Shown: one piece after another, positions 1 through 9,611 of the stretch
Numbering within the stretch: position 1 is the stretch's first letter
Layout of the letters: the number at the start of each line of letters is the position of its first letter
Assembly (NCBI RefSeq): GCF_003268475.1
Contig: NZ_MCIF01000002.1
Location: 4,033,744-4,097,743 of the forward strand
DNA: 64,000 nucleotides
Direction of reading: 5' to 3'
Source of the DNA: Thermogemmatispora tikiterensis
GTDB lineage: Bacteria; Chloroflexota; Ktedonobacteria; Ktedonobacterales; Ktedonobacteraceae
Notes under the pieces: generated by a model
The model's database searches: none
Seen by the model: the letters and a program-made list of their open reading frames with translations, nothing else
Told to the model about the DNA's origin: nothing
Made by a program: the position numbers and the translations under genes

Positions 1-205
1 CCTTCCTTACGATACTGCAAAAGATCGCTGAACGCCTGCTATTGTCCAGGATGGAACGCGCGGCGCTTCCCCCGCTGTCGCGACGGACTTCTCCCTCAGC
101 AAAATTGAGGCAAGACACCTTTCAGTTGGAAGGTTCTCCCTGTTTCGCTGTTGCTTTTTCTTCAAAAAAAGAATGTCTAAGAGGCGCAGTAAGGAAGCAG
201 GAAAA

Positions 206-236
206 GGGGCGTGCCGGTGAGCAACGCCCTTTTTTT
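206..236 (+). terminator. Rho-independent terminator-like hairpin
   Basis: GGGCGT at 207-212 is complementary to ACGCCC at 224-229 and the second arm is followed by a run of seven T. This is the classic plus-strand intrinsic terminator form, so it probably ends a transcript entering from before the window. It lies only about 40 bases before the amidohydrolase start, so that gene either has its own promoter or is reached by read-through. The preceding 200 bases show no convincing gene. Confidence 0.65.
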
Positions 237-272
237 ATAGCCTGGAGCACCCTTCTGGAAGCGAAGCAGAGC

Positions 273-1130
273 ATGATCATTGACTTCCACACCCATCTCT
301 TTCCACCCTCTATTTGTCAGCAGCGTGAGCGCTATTGCGAGCGTGATCCCTGGTTTCGGACCCTCTATGCCAATCCCCGCAGCAAGCTGGCCACTGCCGA
401 GGATCTGATCACGGAAATGGATGCTGCGGGCGTTGATGCTTCGGTAGCCTTCTCCTTCGGCTGGACTGACCCGGGCCTCATCGAAGAGGGTAACAGCTAC
501 GTCCTGGATGCCATGCGTCGTTATCCGGGCCGCATCTATGGCATGGCAGTAATCTTACCTACAGCCGGCAGACGCGCGGTGCGCGAACTGGAGCGCTGTG
601 CGCAGGCTGGCATGATCGGCATGGGCGAACTTATGCCCCACGGCCAGGGCTACCGCCTGAGCGACACCCGTTTGCTGGCCCCCCTCATCGAGGTAGTGCG
701 CCACTATCGCTTGCTCGTCCTCTCCCATTGCAGCGAGCCTGTAGGCCACCTCTATCCTGGCAAAGGCGATGTCTCTGTGGCCGATGTTGTCGCCTTCTTG
801 ACGGCTTTCCCCGATGTGCGCTTCGTCGCTGCCCATTGGGGCGGGGGCCTGCCTTTTTATACTTTGATGCCAGAGGTGCAGCAGGCCTGTTCCCTGGTGT
901 GGTATGATACTGCTGCCACGGTCTTCCTCTACCGTCCAGCCATCTTCCCAACGGTGGCAAGGCTGGTAGGCGCTGAGCGCATTCTGTTCGCCAGCGACTA
1001 TGGCTTGCTGCGCCAGCGCCGCGTCATCGAGCATATTCAGCAGGCCGGCCTCAGCACCGATGAGCTGACCAAAATCCTGGGCGAGAACGCGCGCCTCCTG
1101 CTTGGCCTGCCTGAGCAATCTACGCGCTGA
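273..1130 (+). CDS. Amidohydrolase family protein (amidohydrolase_2 type, TIM barrel)
   Basis: A 285-residue metal-dependent hydrolase. The start is set at ATG 273 because the metal-binding motif FHTH (His6, His8) must lie at the N-terminus; the frame stays open upstream but runs through the terminator hairpin. Further ligand positions are visible in LSHCSEP, AAHWGGG and the late FASDYG, which carries the usual metal Asp. This is the pattern of the ACMSD/2-pyrone-dicarboxylate lactonase branch, which hydrolyses or decarboxylates small cyclic or aromatic carboxylates in the cytoplasm. The exact substrate cannot be told. It is followed 107 bases later by a metallo-beta-lactamase-fold gene on the same strand. 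Confidence 0.8.
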   Translation: MIIDFHTHLFPPSICQQRERYCERDPWFRTLYANPRSKLATAEDLITEMDAAGVDASVAFSFGWTDPGLIEEGNSYVLDAMRRYPGRIYGMAVILPTAGRRAVRELERCAQAGMIGMGELMPHGQGYRLSDTRLLAPLIEVVRHYRLLVLSHCSEPVGHLYPGKGDVSVADVVAFLTAFPDVRFVAAHWGGGLPFYTLMPEVQQACSLVWYDTAATVFLYRPAIFPTVARLVGAERILFASDYGLLRQRRVIEHIQQAGLSTDELTKILGENARLLLGLPEQSTR

Positions 1131-1237
1131 TGGCATGAGGAAAGGCCAGGCCAGGCTTCCTGTCACGCCGACAACAGGGACAAGGACATGGCAGAGCGAA
1201 AACTGGTAGTGTCAGAACAGGCCCGGGTAGAGAGTCT

Positions 1238-2128
1238 ATGCGCGTGATTTCTCTGGGAAGTGGCAGCAGCGGCAACGCTTTGCTCATTGAAGCCGGCCCC
1301 AACGGACGAACCAGACTCCTGGTCGACGCTGGCCTGCCCTGCCGCACGTTGATTAATCGTCTCCATCTCGCCGATGTCTCCCCTGCCCAGATCCTCGCTG
1401 TTCTCCTCACTCACGAACATAATGACCATACGCTGGCCCTTCCCACGCTGCTGAAACGCTACGATCCTCTTGTAATCTCTGACCCGGCTACCCTGGCGAC
1501 CCTGGTGGATGACTCGCGGCAGGAATCCCACGCGACAACTTGCGGGAAAAGGCTGACAGCCTTGCTGCCCCTGAGACGGACACTGGCCTTGCCTGCTGGT
1601 AGCTCCTGCCTGCTCGGCGACATCGAGATCGTTTCCTTTCCAGTTCCTCACGATGCTGCTGCTCCTTGCGGCTACCTGCTTAGCGCCGGAGGGTGTCGTG
1701 TCTGCGTCGTAGTAGATAGCGGCTCGGTCACCCCGATCATGCTAGAGGCGATGCGTCAAGCCGACCTGCTGGTCTTGGAGGCCAATCACGATCGCGACCG
1801 GCTCCTGCATGGCCCCTACACCTATGCTCTCAAGATGCGCATTCTCAGCCCCACGGGCCATCTTTCTAACGAGCAGGCAGCACAGGCAATTTTGCAGACC
1901 TGGCGCACTGATGGCCTGCGCTGGATCTGGCTGGCTCATCTGAGCCAGGTCAACAATACGCCGCAGCTGGCTTTACGTAGCGTCCAGCGCCACCTGGTGG
2001 AGGCTGGCGCCGCCTTGCAGCAGGTCCACCTGGCGACATTGCCCCGCACAATGGGACCAGCCTGGGATTCGACACGCCTCTGGCACGATGAACACTGGTG
2101 GCGCTATGAAACTCTGATAGAGAGATAG
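1238..2128 (+). CDS. MBL-fold metallohydrolase, YycJ/WalJ-like
   Basis: A 296-residue protein of the metallo-beta-lactamase fold. The zinc motif HEHNDH is at residues 59-64. The N-terminal SLGSGSSGNA, the central VVDSG metal Asp and the later EANHD and GHLSNEQAA stretches match the YycJ (WalJ) subgroup. These are predicted single-domain exonuclease- or phosphodiesterase-like enzymes linked in Firmicutes to cell-wall and DNA metabolism. There is no WalKR two-component system next door here. ATG 1238 is preceded by a weak GAGAG. Function beyond the family is inference. Confidence 0.82.
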   Translation: MRVISLGSGSSGNALLIEAGPNGRTRLLVDAGLPCRTLINRLHLADVSPAQILAVLLTHEHNDHTLALPTLLKRYDPLVISDPATLATLVDDSRQESHATTCGKRLTALLPLRRTLALPAGSSCLLGDIEIVSFPVPHDAAAPCGYLLSAGGCRVCVVVDSGSVTPIMLEAMRQADLLVLEANHDRDRLLHGPYTYALKMRILSPTGHLSNEQAAQAILQTWRTDGLRWIWLAHLSQVNNTPQLALRSVQRHLVEAGAALQQVHLATLPRTMGPAWDSTRLWHDEHWWRYETLIER

Positions 2129-2193
2129 CTGCTTCACCTCCCACCCGCTCACGGTAGATCAGGCTCTCCCTGCTATCACGTGCAATTTGCTTG

Positions 2194-5100
2194 CTATGAC
2201 AGCTCTTGCAGAGCACGGTTGGCCCGCTCGATATCGCGTGCGGCCCGTAAGGCTGTAAAGAAGCCCAGTGCCTGAGTAAAGTAACGGCGAGCCAGCTCAC
2301 GCCACAACTCCACCGCATCAGGCAGCTGAGCACTGACAGCCTGCCTCTGATGCAGCTCACCAAGGCAGTAGAGGGTCTGGCCCCGCTCCCACGGGAGGTC
2401 AAGGCGTTCGAAAAGTGCCAGGGCTTGCTGCAGACAGGTCCGTGCCTCCTCCCAGCGCTGCAGAGCCAGAGCCATGCGGCCTTGCGCCCGCCAGGCCCGC
2501 CCCTCAGCCTTCAGTGCCTCCGACCGGCGTGCCGCCGCCAGCGCCCGCTGACACCACGCGGCCTGCTCCTCAGCAGAGGCTCCGGTCTGAACCAGAAGTT
2601 CGGCCAGCAGCGCCTGCTGCTCCGGTCGGGCGAATGGCTCGTGACGGCGAATCTCTTCCTTGAGCGTCTCAACTGCCCCGTCCCAGTCCTGGCGCGCAAG
2701 CTGCAAGACTAGCTCCAGATCCAGGCGCAACAGACGAGAGGTTGCCTGCTCTCCGAGAAGCCTGAGACGGCGCAGATAGCGTTCCCCATGCTCATAGTCA
2801 CCCGTCTGATAAGCAATCATTACCAGATGCTTCAGGGCATCGATCTCCCACATCTCTTCGAGCTGATATTGCTCGATCAGCTGCAAAGCTTTCTGCGCTG
2901 CCTCACGCGCATCATCCCAACGCTCCCATTCGTACCAGACATGGATACGTCCCAGCATACTGAGCAGGAGCAAAGGCGGACTTTCCATCGTCTGGGCCAC
3001 CTGCCACGACTCACCAAACCAGCGCGCTGCCGTTGGATACTCACAGATAAAAAAGTGTACCCATCCCAGGGAATAGTAGAGATCGTGCAACTCCTGCCGA
3101 TCTTGACGCCCCTGCTGACGAGTAATCTGGGCCTGGAGCTGCTGACGCTGATGCTGAGTGCGATGGGCTTCTGCATAGTCGCAGAGCCTCATATAAATAC
3201 CGCCGAGAGCGTCGAGAGCCAGCCAGAGCGCTTCCACATCCTGGGCCTCCTCGGCCAGGCGCCGCGCCTCACGGGCGCTCTTGAGCGCCTGCTCTGCCTG
3301 TCTGGCTCGCTCGTTAACGTCGTTAGGATCATCCTCCCGCGGGCGCATATGCCACAGAGCCAGATAGGTCAGAAAGACAGAGCGGTCTCCCTGATCCTCA
3401 GCGAGAGCCAGTCCGGCATCGATATATGAGCGTACCTCGTCCATATCGGGAGGGGCATCGTGCCACGGTCCCCAGCGCGTTGCCAGCTCGGCCAGACTAT
3501 CGTAAAGATAGAGGAGATCAGCCGCAGGCGGCTCCTCCTCAGCTTCCAGCAGCCGCAGCGCCTGCCGGTAGGCCAGCCAGGCTTCCTTGAGATTGGCGCG
3601 CTGCGTGAAAGCGTCACCCAGCTTCTCATGCATGCGGGCCAGGGCGCTCCGCTCTGCTCCGCTCTCGTTCAACAGCTCCAATGCATCGCTGTAAGCCTGG
3701 ATGGCCCGAATCGTATAGTAGCTGCGCAGCGCCTGATCGCCCGCGCTCGTCAAATAGGCCGTAGCTCGCTGCCTCAGCTCCTGCAGCGTCAGCTCTGGCT
3801 CTACTTGCTCGGCCAGACCGACAAGCAAACTAGGCGTCCAGTTGGCCGCTGCCTGCTGGTAATGATAGGCCAGCAACTCAACGAAGCGATCAGTGCGCCC
3901 GTTGACTTGCTCTTCCAGCCAGCGTGCCAGACGGGCATGGCTTAGAGCGCGGTGGGCCCGCGAAAGCGTGTGATAGACGACATCTCGCGTTAGAATATGC
4001 TTGAAGCTAAAGACCCGATCGTTCTCGACAGGGCTGCGATCGCGTCGCTCCGATTCAGCGATAAAATCGCGCGTGATCAGCAACTCCAGGGTTTGCAAGA
4101 GCGTCTCCTCATCCAGATCAGCCGTCAGCTCACGCAAGCCCGAGAGCCAGAATGTGCGTCCGATGATCGCCGCCCTTTGTAAGACATGCCTCTCGACAGG
4201 ACTGAGCAAATCGACGCGCGCCGCCAGAACACCCTGGATCGTATCGGGAACCCGCGGCAAAGGCAGCGTATAATGGAGATCGAGCAGGGCATCGTCGGGA
4301 GGCCCTGCCGGGCTGGCTAGCTCGCTGAGAAGGTGCTCCTTCTCATGGGCCACGCGCCAGCTATCCTGCTCATAGACCAGAAGTCCCTGGTCGATGAACA
4401 TGCGGATCAGCTCTTCCACAAAGAAAGGATTGCCCTCAGCCCGGGAAAGGATCGTGTGACAGAGAGCTTCGGGCAGCTCGGTGCTTTTCAGCAAGGCGCG
4501 TACCAACTCCTTGCTCTCCTCGGCGGAAAGAGCCTCCAGCACAATAGTGGTAAAGTTGCGCTGACCCCCACCCCAGTCCTGGCGCCGCTCCAGGAACTCG
4601 GGCCGCGCCGGACAAAGCAGGAGAATCGGAACATTGCTCAAGCGCTCCATCAGGTGCTCCAGCAGATCGAGCAGGGCCTCATCAGCCCATTGGAGATCGT
4701 CGATCACAAGAATGAGGGGCTGCTGCTGAGCCAGCGCCGCCAGGAAGATACGCCAGGAGCGTAGTAAGGTCATCTGAGCGCCGTTTTGCTCAAGATTACG
4801 CGCATGGGCCATGCGCTGCCGCTCGCGACGCTCGCCACCCGACGGCAAAGCTACCGACCTCCCAAGGTGGCGCCCAATGCTCAACAGGATGGCCTCAGCC
4901 ACATCCTCGGCCTCTTCTTTGTGCCCGGCCCTCTCCAATACTTCGCTGACGAAGGCTGTGAAGCGCCGATGGATATCCTCATCGCTCTCGTTATATTGAA
5001 CCTGGAGCAAGGCCCGCAGGATCTCGATCAGCGGCCAGTACGTGATGCCCTCGCCGTAGGGCGGGCAGCGTCCGCGCATGACCAGCGGTACTGGCTGCTC

Positions 5101-6234
5101 GTCTGGACCAGTCGTACTGCGGGCTTTCTCCTGCTCGCGTTCGATAAACTCGTACACCAGGCGCGACTTGCCAATGCCCGAGGGACCTAGCAGAGTGATC
5201 AAATGAGGCTGCCGCTCGGCCAGCACACGAGCATAGGTCGCGTGCATCAGAGTCAGTTCCAGCGAGCGCCCGATCAACGGGGCCAGCAGACCGCGTCGAG
5301 CACGCGCTACCAGTGAACTGGCGGGCTGCTCGTCCGCCAGGCCCAGCACAACCCAGGCGCGGATCGGCTCCTCCTTTCCCTTGAGCTGCAAGGGCGCCAG
5401 CGGGCGAAAGCGGAAGATCTCGCGCGTGGCCAGGTAGGTGCGCTCCCCTACCAGGATTGTGTCGGGACTGGCCACCTGCTGCAGACGCGCGGCGAGATTG
5501 ACCGCCTCGCCCGTCACCAGAAAATCCCGGCGACTGTTGAGGCTGCCATCAGGCCCGGGTGTGGCCACTTCGCCGGTGTTGATCCCGATGCGCATCTGGA
5601 GAAGCACTGCCTCTGGATCACGCTGAAGACGTTCCTGATTGAAGCGTATCAGCGCGGCTTGCATGTCGAGGGCGGCTCGAATGGCCCGATCGGGATCATC
5701 CTCGTGCGCCAGCGGCAGGCCAAAGACAGCCATGACGGCATCACCGATGTATTTCTCTACAGTACCGCCGTGGCGACGAATCTGCTCTGTCATCAAGTTG
5801 AAGTAGCCAGCGAGGATGGCCCGCAGATCCTCGGGATCAAGGCGGTCGGCCAGGGGCGTCGAGCCAATGATGTCGGCGAACATCACCGTCACCACCCGTC
5901 GCTCTTCGGGCGTGCTCAAAGCTGACAGCGGTGCTGGTGCCTCCTCCGAAGCCGGCTCCAGCGCCAGCACTGGCGCTGGCAGCTGGGGCAGTGATGCTGG
6001 CCCCGACTCCCCTTCCTCTCCACCGCGGACAGCAAGTATCGGCGAGGGCGAGGTCTCCACCGACTCCCATCCACGTTCCTTCTGCCCCTGGACCCGTCCG
6101 CATTCAATGCAGAAACGGGCGACCGGAGGGTTGGCCGTACCGCAGTATGGACAGATCAGGAAGCGAAGGCCGCAGGCAAAGCAGAATTTGGCATGCGACG
6201 GATTCTGCGTCTGACAGCGTGGACAGCGCAGCAT
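2194..6234 (-). CDS. Zinc-ribbon / class III nucleotide cyclase / AAA ATPase / TPR regulator
   Basis: A 1346-residue multidomain protein. Two zinc ribbons come first (CPRC...CFAC and CPYC...CIEC, residues about 3-45). A class III cyclase domain follows (about 110-300) with the first metal Asp in FADI, the second in YIGDAV, and the transition-state Asn/Arg in GEAVNLAARL, so it looks catalytically intact. Next is an AAA/NACHT-like ATPase with Walker A GPSGIGKS and Walker B LILVIDDLQWAD. The C-terminal half is helical TPR repeats. The architecture is typical of large bacterial signal proteins. ATG 6234 puts the first CxxC at the N-terminus; a TTG seven codons upstream is an alternative. The ligand sensed by the TPR part is unknown. 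Confidence 0.88.
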   Translation of the reverse strand: MLRCPRCQTQNPSHAKFCFACGLRFLICPYCGTANPPVARFCIECGRVQGQKERGWESVETSPSPILAVRGGEEGESGPASLPQLPAPVLALEPASEEAPAPLSALSTPEERRVVTVMFADIIGSTPLADRLDPEDLRAILAGYFNLMTEQIRRHGGTVEKYIGDAVMAVFGLPLAHEDDPDRAIRAALDMQAALIRFNQERLQRDPEAVLLQMRIGINTGEVATPGPDGSLNSRRDFLVTGEAVNLAARLQQVASPDTILVGERTYLATREIFRFRPLAPLQLKGKEEPIRAWVVLGLADEQPASSLVARARRGLLAPLIGRSLELTLMHATYARVLAERQPHLITLLGPSGIGKSRLVYEFIEREQEKARSTTGPDEQPVPLVMRGRCPPYGEGITYWPLIEILRALLQVQYNESDEDIHRRFTAFVSEVLERAGHKEEAEDVAEAILLSIGRHLGRSVALPSGGERRERQRMAHARNLEQNGAQMTLLRSWRIFLAALAQQQPLILVIDDLQWADEALLDLLEHLMERLSNVPILLLCPARPEFLERRQDWGGGQRNFTTIVLEALSAEESKELVRALLKSTELPEALCHTILSRAEGNPFFVEELIRMFIDQGLLVYEQDSWRVAHEKEHLLSELASPAGPPDDALLDLHYTLPLPRVPDTIQGVLAARVDLLSPVERHVLQRAAIIGRTFWLSGLRELTADLDEETLLQTLELLITRDFIAESERRDRSPVENDRVFSFKHILTRDVVYHTLSRAHRALSHARLARWLEEQVNGRTDRFVELLAYHYQQAAANWTPSLLVGLAEQVEPELTLQELRQRATAYLTSAGDQALRSYYTIRAIQAYSDALELLNESGAERSALARMHEKLGDAFTQRANLKEAWLAYRQALRLLEAEEEPPAADLLYLYDSLAELATRWGPWHDAPPDMDEVRSYIDAGLALAEDQGDRSVFLTYLALWHMRPREDDPNDVNERARQAEQALKSAREARRLAEEAQDVEALWLALDALGGIYMRLCDYAEAHRTQHQRQQLQAQITRQQGRQDRQELHDLYYSLGWVHFFICEYPTAARWFGESWQVAQTMESPPLLLLSMLGRIHVWYEWERWDDAREAAQKALQLIEQYQLEEMWEIDALKHLVMIAYQTGDYEHGERYLRRLRLLGEQATSRLLRLDLELVLQLARQDWDGAVETLKEEIRRHEPFARPEQQALLAELLVQTGASAEEQAAWCQRALAAARRSEALKAEGRAWRAQGRMALALQRWEEARTCLQQALALFERLDLPWERGQTLYCLGELHQRQAVSAQLPDAVELWRELARRYFTQALGFFTALRAARDIERANRALQELS

Positions 6235-6528
6235 GATCTCTATACTCTTTCTCAACTCCTGCCCGCTGCTCGTGCTGGCGCAGGAGAAACCCTTTTTCGC
6301 TCGCTCTTGGGCTTGCTCTGACGACGGCGTAAGGCAAATCTCTAGCTGTTATTCTACTATATTTCGCTGGCTGGGAGATAGCAGCTGTTGAGCGCTGGAA
6401 CCGGCCTGCGAGGAGCCGCGGATCGGCAAAAGCAGTAGGTGAACCTGCGCCCTCATTCATGCTCCACCCGGTCCAGCTTGACGAACCGGGCAGATTTGCG
6501 TACTATGAGGCGGATGGAAGGGAGAAGT

Positions 6529-7107
6529 ATGCGTATGCAACCGGATTTTCGTGTCGAGAGCCGCAGCTATGATGGAGTGCTGCGTGGCACCTGGCGCTCC
6601 TATCGCCTCTCACCGGAGGTACAGCTAAGCGATCCGCCAACCGCTTCGCCAGGAACTGACTGCCTGCGCCTCTGGCTACCTGCCGGAACACTGATGGAGT
6701 GGACCACTGGCACACGCCCACTGCGCCATCATTGTCTCCAGTTCTTCTGGCCGGAGCGCTGGTATATGTTGAGCGCCTTCTACAATGGCTGCGACCTGCT
6801 CTATACTTATGCGACCATTATCTTGCCACCGACTATCGAGGTGGCGAGTGTGCGCTACGTCGATCTCGACTTGACCATGCTGGTGCGCCCAGATCTCTCC
6901 TATGAGGTGCTGACACAGGCCGAGTTCGATCATATGGTTGAACTGCTCGACTATAGCGAGGAGACGCGCATCGGGGCCTTGATGGCCCTGCGAACCCTGA
7001 CGAATGCAGCCCAAATCGGAACGGGCCTCTTTCGCCTGATCCCTCAGCGCCTCCTCCAGACCGATTTTCATCGGGATGACTGCCTGTCGCAGCATGGCCT
7101 GAGCTGA
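6529..7107 (+). CDS. DUF402 domain-containing protein
   Basis: A 192-residue protein whose second half (VRYVDLDLTMLVRPDLSYE, then LTQAEFDHMV) matches the DUF402/FomD-like barrel. That family includes nucleoside phosphatases and YgaC/Ntdp-type enzymes acting on nucleoside di- and triphosphates. The start is ATG 6529, seven bases after GGGAGAAG; the earlier in-frame ATG at 6505 lacks a ribosome site. The C-terminal helices after residue 145 are specific to this protein. It is divergent from the cyclase gene, with the shared upstream region at 6235-6528. The substrate cannot be deduced. Confidence 0.75.
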   Translation: MRMQPDFRVESRSYDGVLRGTWRSYRLSPEVQLSDPPTASPGTDCLRLWLPAGTLMEWTTGTRPLRHHCLQFFWPERWYMLSAFYNGCDLLYTYATIILPPTIEVASVRYVDLDLTMLVRPDLSYEVLTQAEFDHMVELLDYSEETRIGALMALRTLTNAAQIGTGLFRLIPQRLLQTDFHRDDCLSQHGLS

Positions 7108-7543
7108 GTGGCCGGTCACCACCTCCAGATTGCTGCTCTCCCGCCATGCCAGCGTAGCCACGGCGGGAGGCTCCACTCAGCATTGGCTACACCGTTGGCT
7201 ACCCGGACCACTCCCCTTGCTCCACCGCCTACCTGCCTGGTGCTGGCAATACCTCTCTCCTATGATCCCGGCCAGCACCCCCTTTCTGCCCTGCTTCTCC
7301 TGCCCTCATCTCTGGTCGCAAGATCTTGACTGACTGTCAGTCAGATTTGTCAAGAGGCCCTGAAAGCGCTTGAGGAGCGGCGCGGGCCGCCATAGAAGGG
7401 CCTGAAGGGCAGGTCAGATTATGCTATACTTACCTACACTATAGAGATATGTCAGCTCTTCACTGTGGCTGTATTGCTTTGCCCGGCATCATGCGACGTC
7501 GGCATGATCCAGTGTATTGAGCGAAAGGAAGGAGGTACGCTCA
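7108..7543. other. Intergenic region upstream of the GMC oxidoreductase
   Basis: There is no credible gene; open frames here have poor composition and no family resemblance. The region contains an operator-like palindrome at 7325-7354, a TATACT hexamer at 7425-7430 that could be a -10 element, and the Shine-Dalgarno AAGGAGG at 7529-7535. Confidence 0.5.
7325..7354. promoter_or_regulatory. Nested palindrome, operator-like
   Basis: CTGACTG (7330-7336), a central T, and CAGTCAG (7338-7344) form a perfect 7-bp inverted repeat. An outer pair, CTTGAC (7325-7330) and GTCAAG (7349-7354), shares the region. Dyads of TGACTG/CAGTCA type are common operators of TetR-family repressors. It lies about 190 bases before the GMC oxidoreductase start; no regulator gene is adjacent. 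Function is inference. Confidence 0.45.
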
Positions 7544-9604
7544 ATGACCATCTCCTCCACTGTGCTATCACCCATCGTGCAGCGTCAGAGTCAGGGAGCG
7601 GCGTGGCTCTCGCCTGCCGAGTTCGCCATTCTCGAAGCCATCTGTGATACCCTGCTCCCTTCGCTGGAACCACCCCCCGGAGTGAGTGCCGAAGAAGCCG
7701 CCTATTATCGACGGCGAGCTGCCGACCTCCAGGTGGCCCAGCGCATGGCCGAGATGCTGGCCCTGGAGGGTGAAGAGCGCAAAAGGCAGATTCACCAGCT
7801 TCTTACTCTTCTCAGCAGTTCGCTCACTTCCCTGCTCCTGGTTGGCAGACCTCAGCCGTTCGCGCGCCTGCCCCAGGAACTGCGCGAGCGCTATCTCCTG
7901 GCCCTGGCCAACAGTCCACTCGGCCTGCTGCGCCAGGGCTTCCAGGCCATGAAGCGTCTGGCCGGCTTCGTTTTCTTCGCAGCTCTCGACGAGCGGGGCT
8001 GCAATCCCAACTGGGAAGTGCTTGACTACACCCCGCCCCGGGACCCGCCAGCGACCGTGACGCGTTCCCTGCAGCCTTTCCCCATTGAAGGCGACACCAC
8101 TCTGGAGGCCGACGCCGTTGTCATCGGTTCCGGGGCCGGTGGAGGCGTGGTAGCCGGCGAGCTGGCTCGCGCTGGCAAGAGCGTGGTGGTCCTTGAAAAA
8201 GGGGGGTATTATAATGAAGAGACCTTTCCGGTTGAGGAAGGGCGAGGGATGACCGAACTCTACCTGCAACGTGGCCTCTTGACCTCGCGCGACCTCGGCA
8301 TCACCGTCCTCGCAGGTAGTACGCTTGGCGGGGGCACGGTTGTCAACTGGATGACCTCCTTCAGAACCCCCGAGGACGTCCTGGACGAGTGGGCAAGGCA
8401 ATCAGGCGTGAGCGAGCTGACGGGCAAGAGCCTGCAGGACAGTTTCGCTGCCGTCGAGGAGCGCATCAGTGTCAACCTGGAGAACAGCGCTCACAATCGG
8501 CAGAATCAGGTCCTGGCCGATGGCTGCACTGCCCTGGGTTACCATGCTGGCGTCCTGCGTCGTAATGCCGTTGGCTGTAACCAGCGCTGCGGCTCCTGTT
8601 GTTTTGGCTGTCGCTACGGCTGCAAGCGCTCGACGCTCGCAACCTATTTACAGGACGCTTTTGAGGCGGGCGCCCGCATCGTTGTGAACTGCAGCGCTGA
8701 TCGCGTGCTGATCGAGCGGGGGCGCGCTGTTGGGGTCGTAGCGAGCGTGCGTGATCCTCAGAGTGGACGTCTGAGTCGCCTGACCGTGCGGGCCCGGGCC
8801 GTCATTGTCGCGGCGGGTTCTATTCACTCGCCGGCTCTCTTGCTACGCTCCGGCTTGAGCAATCCTCACATTGGGCGCCATCTCTATCTGCACCCGACGG
8901 CGGTGGTGGCCGGCCTCTATCCTGACAAGATTTACCCCTGGAAAGGGGTCCTGCAGTCGGCCTACAGCAACCAGTTTGGCCATCTGGACGGTACCTATGG
9001 CTACAAGCTGGAGACCGCTCCCGTGCATCCGGGGATGCTGGGCGTGGCCCTGCCCTGGTGGTCGGCGCGCGACTACCGCCGCGAGCTGCTGCAGGCGCCC
9101 TACGTGGCGGCCTTCATCGTCCTGACCCGCGATCGCGGAGAGGGCCGCGTCACTGTCGCCAAGGATGGCGAGCCAGTCATCGATTACGTGGTCTCGGTCT
9201 ACGATCGCCGCCACTTGCTGCACGGCATAGCGCAGGCGGCGCGCGTGCATTTCGCTGCCGGCGCTCGTTCTGTGCTCTCGCTGCATACGCGGCGTACACG
9301 CCTGGATCGCGCCGCCGATGGCACGCTCGATGAACGGCAATTCCGCGAGTTCGAGCGCCAGCTTGAGCGCCACGGCATGGCTCCCAATCGCCTCATGGTC
9401 TTCACGGCTCACCAGATGGGCACCTGTCGTATGGGTAGCGACCCGCGGCAGGCCGTCGTCGATGGCAATCATGAGGTGCATGGTGTGCGCGGCCTCTTTG
9501 TCTGCGATGGTAGCGTCTTCCCCTCGCCTTCCGGTGTCAATCCGATGCTCTCGATCATGGCGCTGTCCCATAGGGCAGCGCAATACATCAAATCAACGCT
9601 GTAA
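7544..9604 (+). CDS. GMC-family FAD oxidoreductase, long-chain alcohol oxidase-like
   Basis: A 686-residue flavoprotein. The N-terminal about 180 residues resemble the helical leader of long-chain fatty alcohol oxidases. The FAD Rossmann motif VVIGSGAGGGVVAGELA follows at about residue 195. A cysteine-rich CNQRCGSCCFGCRYGCK lies mid-protein, and the C-terminus has HQMGTCRMG and GSVFPSPSGVNPMLSIMAL, the GMC C-terminal signature. The reaction is oxidation of an alcohol to an aldehyde with electrons passed to oxygen or a carrier. ATG 7544 is chosen for the AAGGAGG at 7529-7535; a TTG nine codons upstream is rejected. The ABC exporter starts 7 bases after its stop, suggesting one operon. Confidence 0.88.
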   Translation: MTISSTVLSPIVQRQSQGAAWLSPAEFAILEAICDTLLPSLEPPPGVSAEEAAYYRRRAADLQVAQRMAEMLALEGEERKRQIHQLLTLLSSSLTSLLLVGRPQPFARLPQELRERYLLALANSPLGLLRQGFQAMKRLAGFVFFAALDERGCNPNWEVLDYTPPRDPPATVTRSLQPFPIEGDTTLEADAVVIGSGAGGGVVAGELARAGKSVVVLEKGGYYNEETFPVEEGRGMTELYLQRGLLTSRDLGITVLAGSTLGGGTVVNWMTSFRTPEDVLDEWARQSGVSELTGKSLQDSFAAVEERISVNLENSAHNRQNQVLADGCTALGYHAGVLRRNAVGCNQRCGSCCFGCRYGCKRSTLATYLQDAFEAGARIVVNCSADRVLIERGRAVGVVASVRDPQSGRLSRLTVRARAVIVAAGSIHSPALLLRSGLSNPHIGRHLYLHPTAVVAGLYPDKIYPWKGVLQSAYSNQFGHLDGTYGYKLETAPVHPGMLGVALPWWSARDYRRELLQAPYVAAFIVLTRDRGEGRVTVAKDGEPVIDYVVSVYDRRHLLHGIAQAARVHFAAGARSVLSLHTRRTRLDRAADGTLDERQFREFERQLERHGMAPNRLMVFTAHQMGTCRMGSDPRQAVVDGNHEVHGVRGLFVCDGSVFPSPSGVNPMLSIMALSHRAAQYIKSTL

Positions 9605-9611
9605 GGGGAAT

